From the NCBI RefSeq assembly GCF_000149955.1, contig NC_030993.1:3615453-3679452 (forward strand): 64,000 nt of DNA, in the 5' to 3' direction. Position 1 is the first letter of the stretch; every line of letters starts with the position of its first letter. Both the position numbers and the translations under genes were made by a program. Shown here one piece after another: positions 59,764 through 64,000 of this stretch. Below the pieces are notes generated by a model that did not search any database, had not been told where the DNA came from, and saw only the letters and a program-made list of their open reading frames with translations. This stretch comes from Fusarium oxysporum f. sp. lycopersici 4287 (taxonomy: Eukaryota > Ascomycota > Sordariomycetes > Hypocreales > Nectriaceae).

Positions 59764-60571
59764 CGGACGGGGTTAAGAACTGTACCTTGAATTGACAGAA
59801 GGCTCACATATAAGAGCTGCATGAGCACTAATACTCTGTTATAATCTTAAACTTGGTTTAAAATGTATCCATAGAATCATCAACAGAGCTCTAGCGGTAT
59901 ATCAACTCGCTGTCTTATTCTCGGAATCATTTGCCGGAAATAATAGAAAGATAGTTCTTTGTCGGTAATGCCGAAAACTACAAAATAGAGATTCATTTAT
60001 GCCATTCGAACTCAGTTAAGTAACAAAATACCGGTATTAAAAGATTCTTCGATAATTCCTTAGCACTATTTTAGAACCGCTCTGTAGTAAACCTACTCTG
60101 CCGCGTCATTCCGTTCTCAAAGCATATCTATAGCTCGTTCCGGAGGCTTGTATCCGCCCTCCTCCATTTTCATCAAAGAGAACATGGCGCGGAGAATCTG
60201 TGGTAAAGGTCAACGTTCGATTAATCTCCCTTGTGAAAGAATGGGACGAGACGCACGCTTAAGGAAAGGTGTTTTATAACACCGAGAAATCTTTCGTTTC
60301 TCGGCCGTGTCTCAGAACTAAAGGCTGAGGTCAGAGGGAGTGAATATACAATAAGTAAGTGGTATTTTACTGTACCTTGAAGAATTTTCCTCGCCTTGAA
60401 ATTTTATTAATGCCCCCCTTCTAGCTAGGTCGTGAAGATGCCACATAAGCAATAATGACTCATAAATAATCGCCGGGGCCGAAGCATATCTGATAACTGG
60501 GAAGGATCTGGCAGATCCCACTCTTCCCATCTATATTTACCCACGGGTTCATCGTCAGGTCGAGGTCTGCA
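59764..60571. other. Intergenic
   Basis: No gene is seen. The right part may include further decayed 3' sequence of the kinase-ankyrin relic. Confidence 0.45.
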
Positions 60572-63500
60572 TCAAAGGTCCGGTATTTCCTGTAGCTTTG
60601 GAGAACATGATACTTGCAAATCACTGCCTAACAGCTTAAGTGTCTTATCTAAGCTTTGCTGAAGGCGCCTCTCTGGGGTCTGAGACAAAGTGATATCGAA
60701 GACCTCTTGAAGTTGTTGCTTGATAGATGGCTTCAATGCTAGTGTTCCATGGGCGATTCTTTTAGCTTCGTCTTGGATGCTAATACGATGTCCTCCTACT
60801 CGTAGCGCGTCTGCCTCACGGATACTGTTGTGGAACTCGTCAGGATATAAAGTCTAGAAGCATAACAGCTCATAGGAATAGATATCTTTCAGCTTAGCTT
60901 CCCGGAACTTGATCTCACCAGAAAAATATTCTGGAGCATACCATGGCTTCGACTTGGGAAGACGAACGAGATCCTCCTCTGATTTACCAAAGCAAGAATA
61001 GTTGAAGTCAGATAATTTCGCACAGAGCGACTCAGCCTCCTCATAGATCAGCACGTTTTGTGGTTTGATGTCGCCGTGGAAAATATCTAAATACTTTATC
61101 AGTGTCAGTGCGCGTTGTAATAACCTTGAAGAGTTCACCTTCCTAATGCATCGCTGATATCGCTGAGCCGATTTGGGTACACACTTTTAGTCGAATGGCT
61201 TTGTCACTTACTAAAAACTCCCCTGAAGCCATTCAACGTATCAACTTACCCTTGGTGCCGTGACCATAATCAGTACCGGCCAAACCTCTCCATCTTCTTA
61301 AACATCAAATCCGATCCCTTCTAGATTTATGTTGTTCTAATGTGACCTGATCGTGGGGAGACTCAGTATCACCAACTTCGATATCAAAACTCTGTAGAGG
61401 CTCTCTTTGTTCTCAAAGCTCAGGGATGCTCTGTCATATGGTTGGAGAGTCGCTGGTAGACTTTGACGGTAAGCAGTAAATCTTTTGATTGCAAAATCCG
61501 AGTTCAGGGTCTGGTTATATGGTCTCACATCACCTGTTGCCCCTTTGCCTAGTAACTCAAGTCGAGCATCCAATTTCCAATCCGCTGGCATGAAACCAAC
61601 TTTTGCACATTGAGCAATTGTCATGAAGAATATGAAATTGGCATGGAACCCAGCAAAAATATTTTCTTGGGGTGCATCACTGTGTTCTGTGCTGACAGGC
61701 ACGGATGTATGTCTGCCAGAATCAATATCTGAGCCCTCATGCTTGATCTCTATAGTATAAAAAAGCAGGACTCACTTCACTCCCATATTCGCGCGTTGAT
61801 CTTCCTCATCATTGAGAAACTTTTGAATCTCTGGCTTTCCGCGGGCCAGCCAGCAGGCCTGTCGGCCGTTGCCATCAAGTATCATAATATTAGCTCCGTT
61901 TTTAACCAGGAGGGCCACCATGCCCTTGATATGTTTTTTTGATTCGTCTCCCAGTACGCTGCAGTGGAGTGGTGTTCGGTCGTCCTTGTCTTGGCAATTC
62001 GCATCAGCACCATGATGAAGTAGTCGCCTGGCCAGCTCAACGGAGCCATATCCAACAGTATCATGGAGGGCTGTTCGCCCTCCTTTGTCAGATATCTATC
62101 GCTTTGTATCCCCACCAGCCTCGAATAGTGTCTCCAGAATCAATTTGACTGCCGACTCATGTCCTCTTTTAGCTGTGAGGTGAATGGCGGTCTGTCCATA
62201 CGCATCCACGGCTTCAATGACAGCCCTAGTGTTACCCAGTTCTTTGGCCCTGACCAACAGTTGCTCTATAACCCCAAGTCTTACGCAGCCAGCGGCAGAG
62301 TGGAGAGGTATCCGGCCTTACTCGTCAGATCTATCGATTTCGGCATCTTTCTCAATTAGAAAGCTCCCATCCCTGAAGCACAGTGAAGTGCTGTTTGACC
62401 GCTCTAATCTTCCGTATTTACTTTAGCATGCTGGTCAACCAGATAGGTAACAATATCCACCGCTCCACGAGCAGAGGCTTGATGTAACGCACCTATAACA
62501 GATGAGTTTGCATACTTTTCGACGACGTCTTTAACCTCGGTCAATGAACCTTGCTTGCACTTTTCTATTAAAACAGCATTTGATTCCATGGTATCGTTGT
62601 TGATGCAGCCGCAAGACATTGAGTTTGAATCGTATGACTCCGGCAAGGACGGAAGACTTTTCTGCACTTTAGAAGTAAGAGGCCGTTGGCCTCTCTGAAG
62701 ATCTAACATCTTTCGGCACAGAGATGGGATGTCAAGGCGCCAATGATCTGCGCCAATGTCATTATGGGCTGAGTCTATCCAAAGATGAATATGCGTAAGA
62801 CTTTGGGCATAGGAATTCTTTTTGAGGTTATTAATATTGTGGGTCTTTGATTGTTAGGCAGCAATCATATCGAGAAAGACAGCTCCTAAAGCAAGGATGT
62901 CTGCTGATCTGCCTCGACTGCTCCCTTCTTCTACCTCTGGTGCGCAATGTGTCGGCGATCTCGATCGGGCCAGCTGTGGTATAGCTGTAGACAGTGTGGC
63001 AAGCAAGCCCATGCTTGATATTCCAAAGTCTGCCAGTAGTATCTTATCACCATGGACTAAGATGTTTTTTGGTTTGATGTCCCGATGTCGTATGCCAATA
63101 CCATGAATAAACTCTATCGCATTGGCCAAACAGTAAAACCATTGGTGGATTCGTTTTTGTCTTTCTTCTTGCTTCTTTGCGAACAGAGGCGCGCGTAGAT
63201 ATTCGTCTAGATCCATATCCGTGTCGGCATCACAATTGCTAGTTCTATGTTTTTGACTCCCTCAGACGATAGTTCAAATGCATGACTGACTTTGACCACG
63301 TGATGACTCTGAGCTTGGCGGAAAATGTGAATTTCTTGAAGGAATTCGCGCTTGGCGGTCTGTACATCTTCAGTCTTGCTTATTATAAATGTGTTCATGA
63401 TGTAATCCCATGTGGAGCGTCCCGGACGTTTGGCATCGTATATACATATTCGGTCTGAGATGGGCATGGAAGTATTCGTTGTCTCAAACGGACGCTCGGC

Positions 63501-63850
63501 ATCTTTTTCGTCATAACTTTCGAAACGTCGCATTGCCTTGATTAACAAAAGAGATAGGACTTGGGTTACTTGGTAATAATAAATATCTTTACCGTTACTA
63601 AATTTAGCGAACAGGCCAGTCACGTCGAGCGTTGAAACCCATATAGGATCAAAACGACTCCTGGAGCATGTGTAACACTTGTTTCGCTGACCTTCTTATG
63701 TCTAACTCTTCTGCTCTGCTCAAGGATCGGAGGGAGATTGCGCAAGTCTTTTGCAGTAGTAGTAGGCTGATCTCTTGCACGCAAGTTTGCAAACTGATGG
63801 ATGTGGTTTACAGGAACTGTTACTAGAGTTTTGAAAAGTGAAATTTTGGA
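60572..63850 (-). pseudogene. Decayed kinase-ankyrin-kinase gene
   Basis: Read on the minus strand, pieces in changing frames form one architecture. The N-terminal part (63200-63840) leads into a kinase C-lobe with HRDIKPKNILV, LLADFGIS, APEVEEG and RSADILALGAVFLDM (62854-63216). An in-frame TAA at 62854 is followed by a linker in the same frame (SYAQSLTHIHLWIDSA..). Ankyrin repeats with several frame changes follow (61740-62710; GALHQASARGAVDIVTYLVDQ, ALHDTVGYGSVELARRLLHHGAD). Then comes a second kinase: GKGATGDV glycine loop and AIKRF (61400-61590), stops near 61339, and FHGDIKPQNVLI, AKLSDFNYS, KPWYAPEYF (60854-61090), another in-frame TAG at 60854, and a tail ending at 60572. Frame changes near 63660 and 63212 break the first kinase too. 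At least six lesions make it a pseudogene. Start and splice sites are not resolvable. Confidence 0.7.
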
Positions 63851-64000
63851 ATTGTTATTTCAGGGGGGGCCATGCCGGTATTGGAATATCTAGCCGCCTT
63901 GCATCACTCGGACCGGGGTCCCTGCCTTACAGCCTGAGTAGTGGAGGCAACCAAGGGAAAGAGAAAAGTGGAAACTACAATTTGAAGATCACAGAGGACA
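63851..64000. other. Right window edge
   Basis: No feature seen; it is probably the upstream region of the kinase-ankyrin relic. Confidence 0.4.

Overview
The window looks like nuclear DNA of a filamentous ascomycete, most likely a Fusarium-type Sordariomycete. The evidence is short spliceosomal introns (44-70 nt, GTRNGT donors, CTRAY branch sites, YAG acceptors), compact gene spacing on both strands, and typical fungal families: NACHT/ankyrin and HET genes, a GH11 xylanase, a Dal5/Liz1-type MFS carrier, a caleosin, F-box proteins and a fungal rhodopsin-domain protein. There is no prokaryotic signature. The species is an inference from family content; I could not run a search.

Layout. 1-6.3 kb: a perforin-like plus lectin-like gene and flanks. 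6.3-8 kb: a free-standing, degenerate methyltransferase piece of a polyketide synthase. 9-12.3 kb: two tandem F-box paralogues. 12.7-16.5 kb: a glycine-rich protein, an SDR and an MFS transporter. 17.8-22.4 kb: a DEDDh exonuclease, a broken FAD monooxygenase and an NmrA-like protein. 23.5-35.5 kb: a NACHT-ankyrin gene with a C-terminal membrane helix, a caleosin and an aldo-keto reductase sharing a divergent promoter, and a PNP-NACHT-ankyrin gene. 36-41.6 kb: a sulfotransferase and a HET-domain gene. 43-47.1 kb: a D-serine-dehydratase-like enzyme, a TIM-barrel isomerase and a voltage-gated proton channel. 50.7-53.1 kb: GH11 xylanase and a rhodopsin-domain membrane protein. 53.6-55.6 kb: three tandem small cysteine-rich genes that I do not recognise. 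56.3-59.8 kb: a PGAP4-like glycosyltransferase, a GNAT acetyltransferase and a small NAD(P)-binding protein. 60.5-63.9 kb: a decayed kinase-ankyrin-kinase gene.

How it fits together. The NACHT-ANK, PNP-NACHT-ANK and HET genes are the classes used in fungal non-self recognition and programmed cell death. With the kinase-ankyrin relic they give the window an accessory, fast-evolving character. The metabolic genes between them do not form an obvious pathway cluster.

State of the genes. About ten otherwise readable genes carry one or two in-frame stops or single-base frame breaks at places where family similarity continues on the other side. Either the region is decaying, or the assembly has residual indel/base errors; the sequence alone cannot decide. 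Intron positions were derived by hand from donor, acceptor and reading-frame continuity.
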